Source of the DNA: Candidatus Bathyarchaeota archaeon
GTDB taxonomy: Archaea > Asgardarchaeota > Lokiarchaeia > Sigyniarchaeales > Sigyniarchaeaceae
DNA: 34,471 nt
NCBI GenBank assembly: GCA_014729935.1
Contig: WJJB01000395.1
Span: forward strand, 1 to 34,471
Reading direction: 5' to 3'
The first letter of the stretch is position 1, and each line of letters opens with the position of its first letter. Position numbers and translations under genes: made by a program. The notes under the pieces were generated by a model. That model ran no database searches. It was not told where the DNA came from and saw only the letters and a program-made list of their open reading frames with translations. Of the stretch, positions 34,331 to 34,471 are shown piece by piece.

Positions 34331-34471
34331 ATGGAGGTCATCGTTATCGGTAATGGCGTGGGCGGGATGAGCGTGGCAAGCAAGATGCGAGGTCTTGATG
34401 GAAATGTTACCATCGAAATTTACTCGGATGAACCTTACGGGTATTATTCAAGGGTCTGGCTTCCTCAACTC
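34331..34471 (+). CDS. FAD/NAD(P)-dependent oxidoreductase, N-terminus only (pyridine nucleotide-disulfide reductase fold)
   Basis: The first 47 codons of a gene that runs off the right edge. VIVIGNGVGGMSVASKM (3-19) is a Rossmann fold with GxGxxG for FAD binding. IEIYSDEPYGYYSRVWLPQL follows, recalling the E-x(7)-Y-x-R-x-x-LP element of the NADH-rubredoxin-reductase/nitrite-reductase-like class of flavoproteins. Beside rubrerythrin it may deliver electrons to the rubredoxin-like domain, which is an inference from context. The substrate half is not in the window. Confidence 0.75.
   Translation, partial: MEVIVIGNGVGGMSVASKMRGLDGNVTIEIYSDEPYGYYSRVWLPQL

Noticed and set aside
1..34471. CRISPR array, rRNA or intact insertion sequence
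   Set aside because: No regularly spaced direct repeats, no rRNA-like conserved segments and no transposase frame were found on either strand.

Overview
The window (about 34.5 kb, roughly 45-47% G+C by eye) reads as a chromosomal segment of an archaeon. The evidence is: a family B DNA polymerase with a PCNA-binding-like tail; a stand-alone XPF/ERCC4 nuclease with no helicase; a two-module protein disulfide oxidoreductase; a tRNA-Thr with an intron at position 37/38 and no encoded CCA; and many genes preceded 20-35 nt upstream by a TATA-like box with no Shine-Dalgarno, the pattern of leaderless transcripts. The large TPR scaffolds, zinc-ribbon proteins and surface proteins with long cytosolic tails suggest an Asgard (Promethearchaeota) lineage, but that placement is inference and no marker here proves it.

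Layout. At 1-737 the 3' end of an unknown + strand gene converges on inorganic pyrophosphatase, which overlaps a protein disulfide oxidoreductase by 4 nt. At 1485-9163 (minus) lie a GH20 hexosaminidase, a sulfatase-fold hydrolase and a very large membrane-anchored surface protein (lamin-tail-like domain, Ig-like repeats, beta-propeller, TM, cytosolic zinc ribbons). At 9399-11002 (plus) are two tandem paralogous four-TM proteins and a small double zinc-ribbon protein. At 11013-14435 (minus) is a six-hairpin glycosidase-like protein, divergent from a 1237-aa TPR/propeller protein (14572-18285). At 18501-23753 (minus) are a 14-TM MOP-type flippase and DNA polymerase B. At 23914-24616 is the intron-containing tRNA-Thr followed by 600 bp without a gene, which holds a nested inverted-repeat region. 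At 24617-30990 (plus) are a 1014-aa helical-repeat/zinc-ribbon protein, a membrane-anchored gingipain-like (C25) peptidase and a small two-TM protein. At 31021-33030 (minus) are a gamma-glutamylcyclotransferase-like protein, a short-chain dehydrogenase and the XPF nuclease. At 33104-34471 two convergent rubrerythrins are followed by the start of an FAD/NAD(P) oxidoreductase.

How the genes may work together. The carbohydrate-active genes (GH20, sulfatase-like, six-hairpin) have no signal peptides, so they would act on glycans inside the cell, beside a flippase that could export lipid-linked glycans. The right end is a redox/peroxide-detoxification cluster: two rubrerythrins and a possible reductase that could feed them electrons. 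PolB and XPF are chromosomal replication/repair genes, so the window looks like core chromosome with lineage-specific genes rather than a mobile island. No CRISPR array, prophage or intact insertion sequence was seen. The least explained parts are the 24.07-24.20 kb structured region, the multi-domain TM proteins carrying cytosolic zinc ribbons or tails, and a marked excess of the palindrome CACGTG.
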